In this document: positions 17,029-24,989 of the stretch, piece after piece
Position numbering within the stretch: the first letter of the stretch is position 1
How the letters are laid out: each line of letters starts with the position of its first letter
Source of the DNA: Thermoplasmatales archaeon BRNA1
GTDB taxonomy: Archaea; Thermoplasmatota; Thermoplasmata; Methanomassiliicoccales; Methanomethylophilaceae
DNA: 64,000 nucleotides
Reading direction: 5' to 3'
Assembly (NCBI GenBank): GCA_000350305.1
Contig: CP002916.1
Coordinates: 806,001-870,000, forward strand
Notes under the pieces: generated by a model
Told to the model about the DNA's origin: nothing
The model's database searches: none
Seen by the model: the letters and a program-made list of their open reading frames with translations, nothing else
Position numbers and translations under genes: made by a program

Positions 17029-17621
17029 TGGGCGCACCTCCTGTCCATCTCGTTCTGCACGAGTATTATGCAATGGTCCGCGTGAAGGCTCACGGGACCC
17101 ACGGAGATCTTTGCCGGAGAATGTGCCAGAAGGGCCTTCTCCTCTTCCTCGGTAAGGTCGGAGTTGTCCCCGAGCACGAAGATCGGGTTCTCGGGGAACT
17201 GGAACTCCCTCACGTCGGTGCCGTCCTCCTTGAGATATACGAACTCACCCTTCTCAGAAAGGCAGTCGATGACCTCGTCGAACCCCCTGCGGGAGATGAA
17301 TATCCCCGGGGAGGGCGATACCTCCTGCCCCTTGATGACCTTCTTCAAGCAGGCGTTGCGGATGAGGGATGCGGTGGACCTCTCGTCGGGATTCAGGTAA
17401 CGGACGGTCCTGCCCTCGACCCTTACGGTCTTGGGGGCGTCCTCTCCGCCCTCGAGGACGAGGTAGATCTCGCAGTCCTCGCGGAGGTTGTGGCTGAGCA
17501 CGAAGGCAGAGTTGATGCAGCGGCAGAGGATGTCCATCCTGCCGGCTCCCCCTCCCAGGTCGTCCAGCTTCCAGGAGCCGTCGGCGACCGCCTTGTGCCC
17601 GGTGATTACGAAGTATCTCAT
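17025..17621 (-). CDS. trmY: tRNA (pseudouridine54-N1)-methyltransferase
   Basis: A 198-residue SPOUT methyltransferase of the DUF358/TrmY family, which methylates pseudouridine 54 in archaeal tRNA. Recognisable parts are MRYFVITGHKAVADGSWKLD, DLGGGAGRMDILCRC and the SAM-knot region IFVLGDNSDLTEEEE with ISVGPVSLHADHCI. It overlaps SRP54 by 4 nt and the zinc-ribbon gene by 4 nt, so translation is coupled. Confidence 0.9.
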   Translation of the reverse strand: MRYFVITGHKAVADGSWKLDDLGGGAGRMDILCRCINSAFVLSHNLREDCEIYLVLEGGEDAPKTVRVEGRTVRYLNPDERSTASLIRNACLKKVIKGQEVSPSPGIFISRRGFDEVIDCLSEKGEFVYLKEDGTDVREFQFPENPIFVLGDNSDLTEEEEKALLAHSPAKISVGPVSLHADHCIILVQNEMDRRCAQ

Positions 17622-18982
17622 TCGGACCCGTTCTCCATGTCCTTGAATGCCTCGGGATCCATTCCGCCGAACTGCTTCTGGAGACGCTTGCGCATCTTGC
17701 GGTCCTTGGACATGGAGCCCATCATCTTCTTGGAGTTGTTGTACTGCTTCAGGAGCTCGCGGACGTCGGTGGTGGTCACACCCGCGCCGTGGGCGATGCG
17801 GTCGATCCTCTTGCCCTTGATAAGGGAGGGTTCGTCCTTCTCCTGTTGAGTCATGGAGTCCATGATGACCTTGAAACGATCCAGGCGGGCCTCGGTGCTG
17901 TCGAAGTCGATCTTGTCCTCCACCTTGCTCAACCCGGGGAGCATCCCGACGATCTTCTGGAGGGTCCCCATCTTCTTGACGGCCTTCATCTGGTTGTACA
18001 TGTCGGTGAGGGTGAAGCGTCCCGACATCATGTTGCGGGCCAGCTCCTCCATGCTCTCCTCGTTCTCGATCTCCTGCTTGGCGATCTCGACGAGTCCCTG
18101 CAGGTCCCCCATACCGAGGAGACGGGAGATGAAGCGGTCGGCGTCGAAGGGCTCCAGGTCGCGGATGTGCTCGCCGGTTCCGATGAACACGATGCGCGCG
18201 TCGGTGGTCGCAACAGCGGAAAGGGCGCCTCCTCCCTTCGCGGTACCGTCCATCTTGGTCATGATCACGCCGCTGACGTCGACTGCCTTGTTGAAGGCGT
18301 CTGCCTGGGGTCCGGCCTGCTGTCCCACCTGGGAATCCAGGACGAGGACCCTCTCGTCGGGCTTTGCGACCTTGGCGATGGCGATGATCTCCTCGATGAG
18401 GTCGTCCTCCAGGGCGTGCCTTCCGGAGGTATCGATGATCTTGATCTTCCTGTCGGCGAGCTTGGCGAGACCGTCCCTGACGATCTTCACGGCATCCTTC
18501 TGCCCGGGCTCCCCGTAGACCTCCGCCCCGACCTTGTCCCCCAGCTGCTTGAGCTGGTCGTAAGCCGCGGGACGGTAGACGTCGGCACCTATGAGTCCGA
18601 CGGTGAAACCTTTCTTGATGAAGTAATTGGCCAGCTTTCCTGCGGAGGTGGTCTTACCCTGTCCGTACAGACCGACGAGCATGATGGTCTGGGGCTTCAG
18701 GGCGATGGGGTCGCCGTTCTTCAGGAGAGCGACGAGCTCCTCGTAGATGACCTTCCTGACGTGGTCCTTCGCGGAGCGTCCCGCGGGGGGCTTCTCGTTG
18801 AGGGACCTCTCGCGGACGTTGTTGGTGAGCTTCAGGACGAGCTGGACGTTGACATCGGCCTGGAGAAGAGCGCGCTGAAGCTCGCGGCAGACATCTTTGA
18901 TGAGGTTCTCGTCGACAGTGGTGGAACTGCCGATGCGGTCGAGGACGCCTCTCAGGGATTTTCCCAATCCGTCTAGCACCAT
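17618..18982 (-). CDS. srp54: Signal recognition particle 54 kDa protein
   Basis: A 454-residue GTPase that binds SRP RNA and signal peptides. It has the N domain, the G domain with GLYGQGKTTSAGKLANYF (P-loop) and IIDTSGRHALEDDL (TSGR in place of the more usual TAGR), and TKMDGTAKGGGALS. The C-terminal methionine-rich M domain ends GMDPEAFKDMENGSE. ATG at 18982 is chosen. A TATA box (19011-19017 region, minus strand) is only about 30 bp upstream, suggesting a leaderless transcript. Confidence 0.95.
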   Translation of the reverse strand: MVLDGLGKSLRGVLDRIGSSTTVDENLIKDVCRELQRALLQADVNVQLVLKLTNNVRERSLNEKPPAGRSAKDHVRKVIYEELVALLKNGDPIALKPQTIMLVGLYGQGKTTSAGKLANYFIKKGFTVGLIGADVYRPAAYDQLKQLGDKVGAEVYGEPGQKDAVKIVRDGLAKLADRKIKIIDTSGRHALEDDLIEEIIAIAKVAKPDERVLVLDSQVGQQAGPQADAFNKAVDVSGVIMTKMDGTAKGGGALSAVATTDARIVFIGTGEHIRDLEPFDADRFISRLLGMGDLQGLVEIAKQEIENEESMEELARNMMSGRFTLTDMYNQMKAVKKMGTLQKIVGMLPGLSKVEDKIDFDSTEARLDRFKVIMDSMTQQEKDEPSLIKGKRIDRIAHGAGVTTTDVRELLKQYNNSKKMMGSMSKDRKMRKRLQKQFGGMDPEAFKDMENGSE

Positions 18983-19441
18983 TAATATCGGCACTTGATG
19001 GGAACGTTTCTATAAATAGTCGCGCGCGCGGAAGGGATGAAGGATTCGGCGACCGTACACCGGATGAACAGAAAAAACGCCGGAAGCGGAAGAAGAGATG
19101 AAGAAGGATCGGGAACAGGCCAGCCAGTCAGAAGGGATGGGATGCACTCTACAGAACTGACCTGTGCCCTTGCGATATAGATACCTTTGAACAGTATTTA
19201 TAGTCTTTCAATCTCCCTTAAATACATCCATCTTCCGGGACGTTTTTTGACCTTACGGAAAGAATGTCATGAAAGGGCCTTTTCCGACTTCTGGTAATCT
19301 GATCCTGCGCCCGATCCGGTGCCCCCGTGGGACTCTCGCCGGGACAGATCGGAGTTCATAGTCACGCCGGTCCATGAGGCTAGACTTAACGGATAATGCG
19401 CACAGAATCGTATGCTGGCACTTGTTGAAAAAAGAAATGAT
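18983..19441. other. Intergenic region with no gene
   Basis: About 460 bp between SRP54 and the coiled-coil gene. It holds the SRP54 promoter, the 30-bp sequence shared with 54515-54544, and a TATA-like element (ATTTATAG, about 19197) on the plus strand followed by GC-rich segments able to form hairpins. I see no good reading frame and no tRNA. A small RNA transcribed rightward from about 19225 is possible but not supported by a strong stem. Confidence 0.4.
19113..19142 (+). repeat. Copy 1 of a 30-bp inverted dispersed repeat
   Basis: This 30-bp sequence (starts GAACAGGCCAGCC, ends GAAGGGATGGGA) is identical to the reverse complement of 54515-54544. The match stops exactly at both ends. Locally on the minus strand it may pair with ACAGGTCAG about 25 bp away to form a hairpin. 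Neither copy lies in a coding region apart from 2 bp overlapping an RHH stop codon. Confidence 0.7.
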
Positions 19442-19461
19442 GCTGCCCCTTTCGGGGCAGC
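19442..19461 (-). terminator. Hairpin terminator after the coiled-coil gene
   Basis: Perfect 8-bp stem GCTGCCCC (19442-19449) / GGGGCAGC (19454-19461), 4-nt loop. On the minus strand it lies 16 bp beyond the stop and is followed by a T-rich run. Confidence 0.6.
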
Positions 19462-19476
19462 GGTTAGTGTTTTGTT

Positions 19477-20487
19477 TCAGAGGTAGCCGGACTTCTGGAG
19501 GGTCATGAGGTCCTCGGTGGAGAGCTTCTCTCCGGCCTTGAACTTCTCAAAGATCTCCTTGGCTTCCTTCTTAGCCTCTCCGTCGGCGCGCTTCTTGGAG
19601 GCTGCGGACTTCTTCTTCTTGATTCCGTCTGCGCTCTTGGATGCGTCGCGGGCCTTTCCGACAAGCTCGAGGTATGCCTTGTGCTCCTCGTCGGCGGCGT
19701 TCTTGCACTCGACGAACTTGGCCTGTGCGGCGTCGGCCTCCTTGCGGATGGAGTCTGCCTGCTGGTACAGGGTCAGCATCTTGTCGTGTGCGGACTGGGC
19801 CTGCTCGGCGTACTCGGAGACCTGCTTGTGGGCGACCTCGGCCTGGGCCTTGACCTCGTGGAACTGCTGGTAGAGTCCTCCGAGCTGCTCGTCATCCTCG
19901 TTGGACTTCTCCATCTCCTCGATCTCCTTGGCGAGCTGGGAGATTGCCTTGACGAGCTTCTTCTCGGCATCGGGTCCGAGGGGGACGGTCTCTTGCTGCT
20001 TGACCATCTGGTCGAAGCGCCTCTTCTTCTGGGCGAGAGACTCCTCGGGCTTCTCCTTGTCCTCTTTCTCGGGCTTGAGCTCCTGGATCTTAGCGCGGAG
20101 CTCGGAAACCTTGGTGTTGAGATCGCTGCGGACGACCTTCGCGTCCCTGACCTTCTGGTTCATCTCGTCGCGGAGCTGCCTCTGCTTTCCGGCCTCGTCC
20201 ACGAGCTCGCGGACCTGGTTGTTGAGGGCGTCCCTCTTTGCCTTCCAGTCCTTGGTCTGGGCGTTCAGCTCGTCGCGGCGGACCTTGTGCTTCTCCGCCT
20301 CGTCGTTAGCGACGGTGCGGTCAGCCTCAAGCTGCTCCAGCCTTGCCTTCTCTTCCTCGGTGGGCTCTTCGATCTCTTCGGTCTCGGCTGCCTCGGCGGT
20401 CTCGACGACCTCCTCGGTGGTCTGCTCCTCAGCAACAACCTGCTCTTCCTCAGAAACGTTCGCGTTAATCTCCATCTCGTCTGCCAT
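19477..20487 (-). CDS. Archaeal coiled-coil protein (COG1340-like)
   Basis: A 336-residue acidic protein starting MADEMEINANVSEEEQ. It begins with a long Glu-rich disordered stretch, then forms heptad-rich coiled coil from about residue 45 to 290 (for example QVRELVDEAGKQRQLRDEMN and KKLVKAISQLAKEIEEMEK). The C-terminus (EIFEKFKAGEKLSTEDLMTL) is a short helical domain. This matches the archaeal coiled-coil family often annotated as phosphoserine phosphatase-like, with no phosphatase motif visible here. Its role is unknown, perhaps in translation or chromosome organisation. Confidence 0.75.
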   Translation of the reverse strand: MADEMEINANVSEEEQVVAEEQTTEEVVETAEAAETEEIEEPTEEEKARLEQLEADRTVANDEAEKHKVRRDELNAQTKDWKAKRDALNNQVRELVDEAGKQRQLRDEMNQKVRDAKVVRSDLNTKVSELRAKIQELKPEKEDKEKPEESLAQKKRRFDQMVKQQETVPLGPDAEKKLVKAISQLAKEIEEMEKSNEDDEQLGGLYQQFHEVKAQAEVAHKQVSEYAEQAQSAHDKMLTLYQQADSIRKEADAAQAKFVECKNAADEEHKAYLELVGKARDASKSADGIKKKKSAASKKRADGEAKKEAKEIFEKFKAGEKLSTEDLMTLQKSGYL

Positions 20488-20739
20488 AAAAAACATCACT
20501 CGTTGTTCATCTTGGCCATGATACGAAGCATGGCCCACTTCTTGAACTTCCCTATAAAGGACTTGCTTATAAGGGTTGTGATGATTTCCGCGTAACTTAG
20601 CATGTAGATGGCCGAAATCATCGTCTTGAGCTGTGAGTGCTCGCGGCAGATCTTCCGAGATGCCCGGCCCCGTTCCCGATACCCCGATAGGGCACAGAAG
20701 ACTAACTGTACTCTGCGGGTTTTAAATCCTCATACTGAA

Positions 20740-20960
20740 AAACAGATGTGCCAGGTAGGGAGTCCGGCTAGCAGGACTTCCCAGCCCTGCGAGCCGGTCC
20801 CGAGTCCTGACGGGAGGTGACAAAAATCGCCGAAGAACGTCAAGACCAGGGCCGGCACCTAGCAAAGCTAACCCTGGTCTTAGCACTGGTCCGGCTGATC
20901 GTCGAACTAGTACTCTGAAACCTCTTACCGTCGCCGAGAGGCGGCGGGTCAAAGTCTGTT
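20740..20960 (-). ncRNA. Candidate large structured RNA
   Basis: A TATA element on the minus strand (TTATATA, 20981-20987) lies about 25 bp before a non-coding segment with several perfect stems: CCGTCGCC/GGCGGCGG with a GAGA loop (20928-20935/20940-20947, one G-U), GACCAGGG/CCCTGGTC (20844-20851/20872-20879) enclosing TAGC/GCTA (20860-20863/20867-20870), a long-range AGCCGG/CCGGCT (20792-20797/20891-20896), and GGGAGTCC/GGACTTCCC (20758-20765/20774-20782). I could not find SRP helix 8 (AGCAGC) or RNase P core motifs, so the class is undetermined. Confidence 0.5.
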
Positions 20961-21069
20961 ATGGCCATTTCCGTGGCACATATATAATGGTGCCGTAAGA
21001 ATTCACATGCGGGCGCATAATTAACGTTATATAAACTGACGCGATTCTTCGGTTCCCTAAGTGATTAGC

Positions 21070-22440
21070 ATGAGCGATTACGTATGTCCCCTTGATTACA
21101 GGTACGGACGCCCAGAGATGAAGTCAATCTTCTCCGAGAGCAGCCGCATCAGATACCAGATGCAGGTCGAGGCCGCCCTGGCCCAGGCCCACGCACAGCT
21201 CGGAGAGATCTCCCAGGCCGATGCCGACGAGATCTCCCGCGTCGCCGGGTCCGACGAGGTCACCGTCGAGCGCATCAAGGAGATCGAGAAGCTCACCAAC
21301 CACGACCTCATGGCCATGGTCAAGGCCATGACCGAGAAGTGCAAGGGGGACGCCGGGAAGTACGTCCACCTGGGAGCCACCTCCAACGACATCGTTGACA
21401 CCGCCACCGCCCTGCAGATCAGGGACGCCCTGGACATCGTCGCCGCGGATGTGGACGAACTCCTGTTCACCCTTGCCAAGCTCGCCAAGAGGGAGAGGGA
21501 CACCCTCGAGATCGGCAGGACCCACGCACAGTTCGCCATCCCCATCACTTACGGATTCAAGATCGCAGGATACATCGCCGAGCTCCTCCGCTTCCGCGAG
21601 AGGATCATCGAGATCACCCCCCGCGCCATCGCGGGGAAGATGGCCGGAGCCGTGGGGACCGGCGCCGCCCTCGGGAAGAACTTCCAGAAGCTCCAGATCG
21701 CCGTCATGCAGGAGCTGGACATCACCTACGAGCCCGCCGCGACCCAGGTCGTCGGAAGGGACAGGTACACCGAGCTCGTGTGCATGCTCGCCACCCTCGG
21801 AACCTCCCTCGAGAGGTATGCCACCGAGGTCAGGAACCTTCAGAGGTCGGAGATCTCCGAGGTCTCCGAGTACTTCGACGCCGCCCACCAGGTCGGATCC
21901 TCCACCATGGCGCAGAAGAGGAACCCCATCAACTCAGAGAACGTCTGCGGACTCGCACGCGTCCTCCGCGGCTTCGTCATGCCCACTTTCGAGTCCCAGG
22001 TGCTCTGGCACGAGAGGGACCTTTCCAACTCAAGCTGCGAGAGGTTCACCCTCCCGCACGTCTTCTCGCTCATCGACTATATGCTGTACAAGATGAACAA
22101 GGTGTTCTCCGGACTGGAGGTCCACCGCGACAAGATGCTCAGGAACATCGAGTCCGCCCACGGGCTGATCATGGCCGAGCCGGTCATGATGGCCCTCGTA
22201 GGCAAGGGGATCGGGAGGCAGGACGCCCACGAGATCGTCAGGGAGGCATCCATGGTCGCCGAGGACAGGGAGTGCCAGCTCCTCGAGACCCTCTGGGAGA
22301 GGGACGACGTCAAGAAGCTCATCTCCAGGGAGGAGCTCGAGAAGGTCATGGACCCCGCCAACTACACCGGCGGCTCCAAGGAGATCGTCGACAGGATGGT
22401 CGCCGCCGTCGAGAACGCCCTCGAGAAGAAGGTCGAGTGA
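21070..22440 (+). CDS. purB: Adenylosuccinate lyase
   Basis: A 456-residue enzyme catalysing two beta-eliminations in purine synthesis. The fumarase-superfamily signature SSTMAQKRNPINSENVCG is present, as are VHLGATSNDIVDTATAL and RTHAQFAIPITYGFKIAGY (catalytic His). ATG at 21070 (MSDYVCPLDYRYGRPEM) is better than GTG 9 bp upstream. A TATA element (TTATATAAA-like, near 21030) sits about 35 bp before the start. A small membrane gene follows with a one-base overlap. Confidence 0.95.
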   Translation: MSDYVCPLDYRYGRPEMKSIFSESSRIRYQMQVEAALAQAHAQLGEISQADADEISRVAGSDEVTVERIKEIEKLTNHDLMAMVKAMTEKCKGDAGKYVHLGATSNDIVDTATALQIRDALDIVAADVDELLFTLAKLAKRERDTLEIGRTHAQFAIPITYGFKIAGYIAELLRFRERIIEITPRAIAGKMAGAVGTGAALGKNFQKLQIAVMQELDITYEPAATQVVGRDRYTELVCMLATLGTSLERYATEVRNLQRSEISEVSEYFDAAHQVGSSTMAQKRNPINSENVCGLARVLRGFVMPTFESQVLWHERDLSNSSCERFTLPHVFSLIDYMLYKMNKVFSGLEVHRDKMLRNIESAHGLIMAEPVMMALVGKGIGRQDAHEIVREASMVAEDRECQLLETLWERDDVKKLISREELEKVMDPANYTGGSKEIVDRMVAAVENALEKKVE

Positions 22441-22631
22441 TGCAGACCAACCCCTTCCTCAGGAGGAACATGAGGTTCGGCTTCCTGGTCGGACTCATCA
22501 CCGGGATACTGCTGGCACTTGCCCTTTACGCCAGGAGCGAGCACCCGATCGTCCTGGTGTTCATCCCCTTCGCGGCGTTAATGGGATGGTACACCCCGTA
22601 CCTCATGTACAAGATCAACGAGGAAGACTGA
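22440..22631 (+). CDS. Small membrane protein, 63 aa
   Basis: Begins MQTNPFLRRNMRFGFLVGLI and has two hydrophobic segments (GFLVGLITGILLALALY and PIVLVFIPFAALMGWYTPYL) separated by a short polar turn. The start shares one base with the purB stop (TGATG), so it is coexpressed. I do not recognise the family. The overlap and two clean membrane helices make it a likely real gene. Confidence 0.7.
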   Translation: MQTNPFLRRNMRFGFLVGLITGILLALALYARSEHPIVLVFIPFAALMGWYTPYLMYKINEED

Positions 22632-22665
22632 TTCCTCCCCGCAAAACATCGACGATAACGGTTTT

Positions 22666-22690
22666 GCCCGCACGGGAAATCCGTGCGGGC
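22666..22690. terminator. Bidirectional hairpin between convergent genes
   Basis: Perfect 10-bp stem GCCCGCACGG / CCGTGCGGGC with a 5-nt loop, between the purB-linked small membrane gene and the FMN protein. No long U-run follows, so it may act mainly as RNA 3' structure. Confidence 0.6.
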
Positions 22691-22700
22691 CTGATTTCCA

Positions 22701-23117
22701 TCAGAGTTTCTTCCCGGCGTTGGGTCCGGGGGTGGTGTCGTAGACCGCACAGGGCGAGATCTTGACGAGTCCCTTGGCGGGATACTTCTCATTCTTGTCC
22801 TTCGCCATCTTCTTGGCGGCCTCGTAATCGGGGCCGGAGGTCTCGTAGACCGCTTTCCCCTTAACCTGGACACACTCGTGCCCTCCCTCTCCGCCCATGG
22901 CGTAGACGGAGACGACGGGGTTATCCAGGATGTTCTTCAGGGTCTTGTTCAGGTAGTTGTCGATAACCCAAATCTCGTCGTCGTTGGCGACGAAGAGGAA
23001 TCCGATGGGGACGACGTTCGGGATGCCTCCCTTGGAGGAGGTCGCGAGAGCGAAGATCCTGCTCTGGTTCCCGTGGTCTGCGAACAGCTGTTTGGTCCTA
23101 GCGTCAATCTTGGCCAT
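22701..23117 (-). CDS. Pyridoxamine 5'-phosphate oxidase-like FMN-binding protein
   Basis: A 138-residue split-barrel flavoprotein. FALATSSKGGIPNVVPIGFL and VIDNYLNKTLKNILDNPVVS are the typical strand and FMN-phosphate loop segments. ATG at 23117 (MAKIDARTKQLFADHG) gives the usual N-terminus. Such proteins bind FMN or F420 in archaea and act in reductive or oxidative steps; the substrate is unclear. It sits between Fic and a terminator, with no obvious operon partner. Confidence 0.8.
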   Translation of the reverse strand: MAKIDARTKQLFADHGNQSRIFALATSSKGGIPNVVPIGFLFVANDDEIWVIDNYLNKTLKNILDNPVVSVYAMGGEGGHECVQVKGKAVYETSGPDYEAAKKMAKDKNEKYPAKGLVKISPCAVYDTTPGPNAGKKL

Positions 23118-23155
23118 GCATGATGAATCGGCGAACAAGGATAAACCGATGACGG

Positions 23156-24253
23156 TCACCAACTATCCAGATGTGCCGAACCCTCTTCCGAATGCGCTTC
23201 CCTTGCCGAATTGGGGTTCTTCGAATACCTGGCATTCCTGGTACTCCCCGTCTTGACCACCTCGCGGGATCTTACCAGCCCCTGGAGCGTCAGCTCAATG
23301 GTCTTGACTGATATGTCGGGGAACATCTCCGACAGGTCTTTCTTGGAGATCGGAATAGCGCTGTTGAGGACGGCATACCTGATGCGTTCCCCCTTGTTCG
23401 TCTTCCCGGATAGGGCGGCGAGACGTCTGTCAAAGTCGCGGTAACAGAGGAACAGACGTCCGAGGAAATAGTCGATGAACGGGAAATAGTCGCAGGTGCT
23501 GTCGAACCACCCCTCTTCGGATTCCTCCAAGGCACGGTAGTACTCCCCCTTGCTGGTGTTGATCTTGGTCTCCATGGAGACGTATCTGCATACGTCGTAC
23601 CCCTCCCGGCAGAGGAGCATTGTGGTTAGGAGCCTCGACATCCTCCCGTTGCCGTCGAGGAAGGGGTGTATCCTCAGGAAATCCATGACGAAGCAGGGGA
23701 TGAGGAGAAGAACGTTGATCTCCGGATTGCAGCGTGCTTCTGTGAACGAGTAGTACAACTGTGCCAGACATTCCTCTACCTGGTCATGCGGAACCGTTCT
23801 GTGGATGTTCTCCACGGATCCGTCCGCGGCCCTGTCGACGATGACGTTGTCGGTCGTCTTGAATCCCTCGTCCCTGTAACCCGAATACCTCGTAAGTATC
23901 GCGTAGAGTTCCAGGAGGCCTTCGCGGTCCACATCCATGGTCCCGTAGTTGGCCAGAATGTGTCTCAGGGCATCCCTGTATCCGATGATCTCCTTCTCGG
24001 AATGGTTCTTCGGTACCGCCCTCTCGGAAAGGAGGCTGAAGATCCTGTCATCGGTGGTCCTGATCCCTTCGATGGCATTGGAATCCCTCATGGACATGGC
24101 GGTCGCGAAGATCTGCATATCGGAGAGTTCCTTCCCGCGCCCGTGCATGAGCAGTTTGGAGCGCTCGCTGAACCCCTCCAATCTGGATACGAGATTCACG
24201 ATGTACGGGGGAACGGCATCGGTCTTGAGGAAGGAATAGTTGAAAATATGCAT
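23156..24253 (-). CDS. Fic domain protein with winged-helix C-terminus
   Basis: A 365-residue Fic protein, likely an AMP-transferase acting on a protein target. The catalytic motif HPFLDGNGR is complete at residues 196-204. The inhibitory-helix motif S-x-x-x-E-G appears as SNAIEG at 58-63 on the N-terminal side, so activity is probably self-restrained (class II). The C-terminal ~70 residues resemble a winged helix (SEMFPDISVKTIELTLQGLV), found in Fic regulators. It is a possible stress or phage-response gene. A 9-bp inverted repeat lies upstream. Confidence 0.88.
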   Translation of the reverse strand: MHIFNYSFLKTDAVPPYIVNLVSRLEGFSERSKLLMHGRGKELSDMQIFATAMSMRDSNAIEGIRTTDDRIFSLLSERAVPKNHSEKEIIGYRDALRHILANYGTMDVDREGLLELYAILTRYSGYRDEGFKTTDNVIVDRAADGSVENIHRTVPHDQVEECLAQLYYSFTEARCNPEINVLLLIPCFVMDFLRIHPFLDGNGRMSRLLTTMLLCREGYDVCRYVSMETKINTSKGEYYRALEESEEGWFDSTCDYFPFIDYFLGRLFLCYRDFDRRLAALSGKTNKGERIRYAVLNSAIPISKKDLSEMFPDISVKTIELTLQGLVRSREVVKTGSTRNARYSKNPNSAREAHSEEGSAHLDSW

Positions 24254-24302
24254 GATATGATTGAATCAGCAGTAATTAATATTTAATAATTTCTGATAAT
24301 CT

Positions 24303-24328
24303 ACCTAATTTTCGAATTGAAATTAGGT
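24303..24328. promoter_or_regulatory. Inverted repeat upstream of the Fic gene
   Basis: Perfect 9-bp inverted repeat ACCTAATTT (24303-24311) and AAATTAGGT (24320-24328) with an 8-bp spacer, 50 bp upstream of the Fic start and upstream of its AT-rich TATA region. It may be an operator, possibly for the Fic protein's own winged-helix domain. Confidence 0.4.
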
Positions 24329-24355
24329 AAATCGAACAATGTGGGAAAAAGGGAA

Positions 24356-24375
24356 CCGGGCAGTCCCCTGCCCGG
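24356..24375 (-). terminator. Hairpin terminator of the pyrophosphatase gene
   Basis: Perfect 8-bp stem CCGGGCAG / CTGCCCGG with a 4-nt loop, just beyond the ppa stop. On the minus strand it is followed by a T-rich run. Confidence 0.6.
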
Positions 24376-24384
24376 AAATAAGTT

Positions 24385-24912
24385 TCACTGCTTCTTCTTG
24401 TAAGCGTCCATGCAGGCCTGGATGGTCTTTCTGGCCGCCTCGGGGCCTTCGATGATGCCGGCCTCGGTCTTCTTGCCCTCGAGGGCCTTGTACACGGTAA
24501 AGAAGTGCTGGATCTCCTCGCCGAGGTGCTTGGGCAGCTGGGCGATGTCGGTGATCTCCTTGTACATGGGGTCCTTGGGAAGGACGGCGAGGACCTTGTC
24601 GTCCTGGTCGCCGGAGTCGACCATCCTCATGATGCCGATGGGCCTGCACTTGGCGAGCGCGCCGGGGATGATGGGCTCGCTGCTGATGACGAGGACGTCG
24701 AGGGGGTCCCCGTCGAGGGCGAGGGTGAGGGGGATCAGTCCGTAGTTCCACGGGTACTGGGTGGAGGTTGAGAGGATCCTGTCGACGGCGATGAGGCCGG
24801 TCTCCTCGTCGAGCTCGTATTTCATCTTGCTTCCCTTGGAGATCTCGATGAAGGCGACGAACTCCTCGGGCTTGACTCTGTCGGCGGACATGGTATCGAC
24901 GATGTTTGCCAT
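24385..24912 (-). CDS. ppa: Soluble inorganic pyrophosphatase, family I
   Basis: A 175-residue enzyme that hydrolyses pyrophosphate to two phosphates and pulls biosynthetic reactions forward. The family I motif DGDPLDVLVISS with its metal-binding aspartates is complete, and KYELDEETG and YPWNYGLIPLTL are as expected. ATG at 24912 (MANIVDTMSADRVKP) is preferred to an upstream ATG giving MARTMAN. It is a single-gene unit. Confidence 0.95.
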   Translation of the reverse strand: MANIVDTMSADRVKPEEFVAFIEISKGSKMKYELDEETGLIAVDRILSTSTQYPWNYGLIPLTLALDGDPLDVLVISSEPIIPGALAKCRPIGIMRMVDSGDQDDKVLAVLPKDPMYKEITDIAQLPKHLGEEIQHFFTVYKALEGKKTEAGIIEGPEAARKTIQACMDAYKKKQ

Positions 24913-24964
24913 GGTCCGTGCCAATGGCCTGTTGGTATAAAAACTTGAAATGGGAAAAGGGAGA

Positions 24965-24981
24965 CGGGGGAGTACCCCCCG
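24965..24981 (-). terminator. Hairpin terminator of the TauABC-like operon
   Basis: Six-bp stem CGGGGG / CCCCCG with a 5-nt loop, 9 bp after the stop of the ABC ATPase gene, with a T-rich run next on the minus strand. Confidence 0.5.
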
Positions 24982-24989
24982 GTTGAAGT

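Noticed and set aside
20740-20960. Assignment of the structured RNA as SRP 7S RNA
   Set aside because: The SRP domain motif around GGAAG..AGCAGC is absent on both strands.
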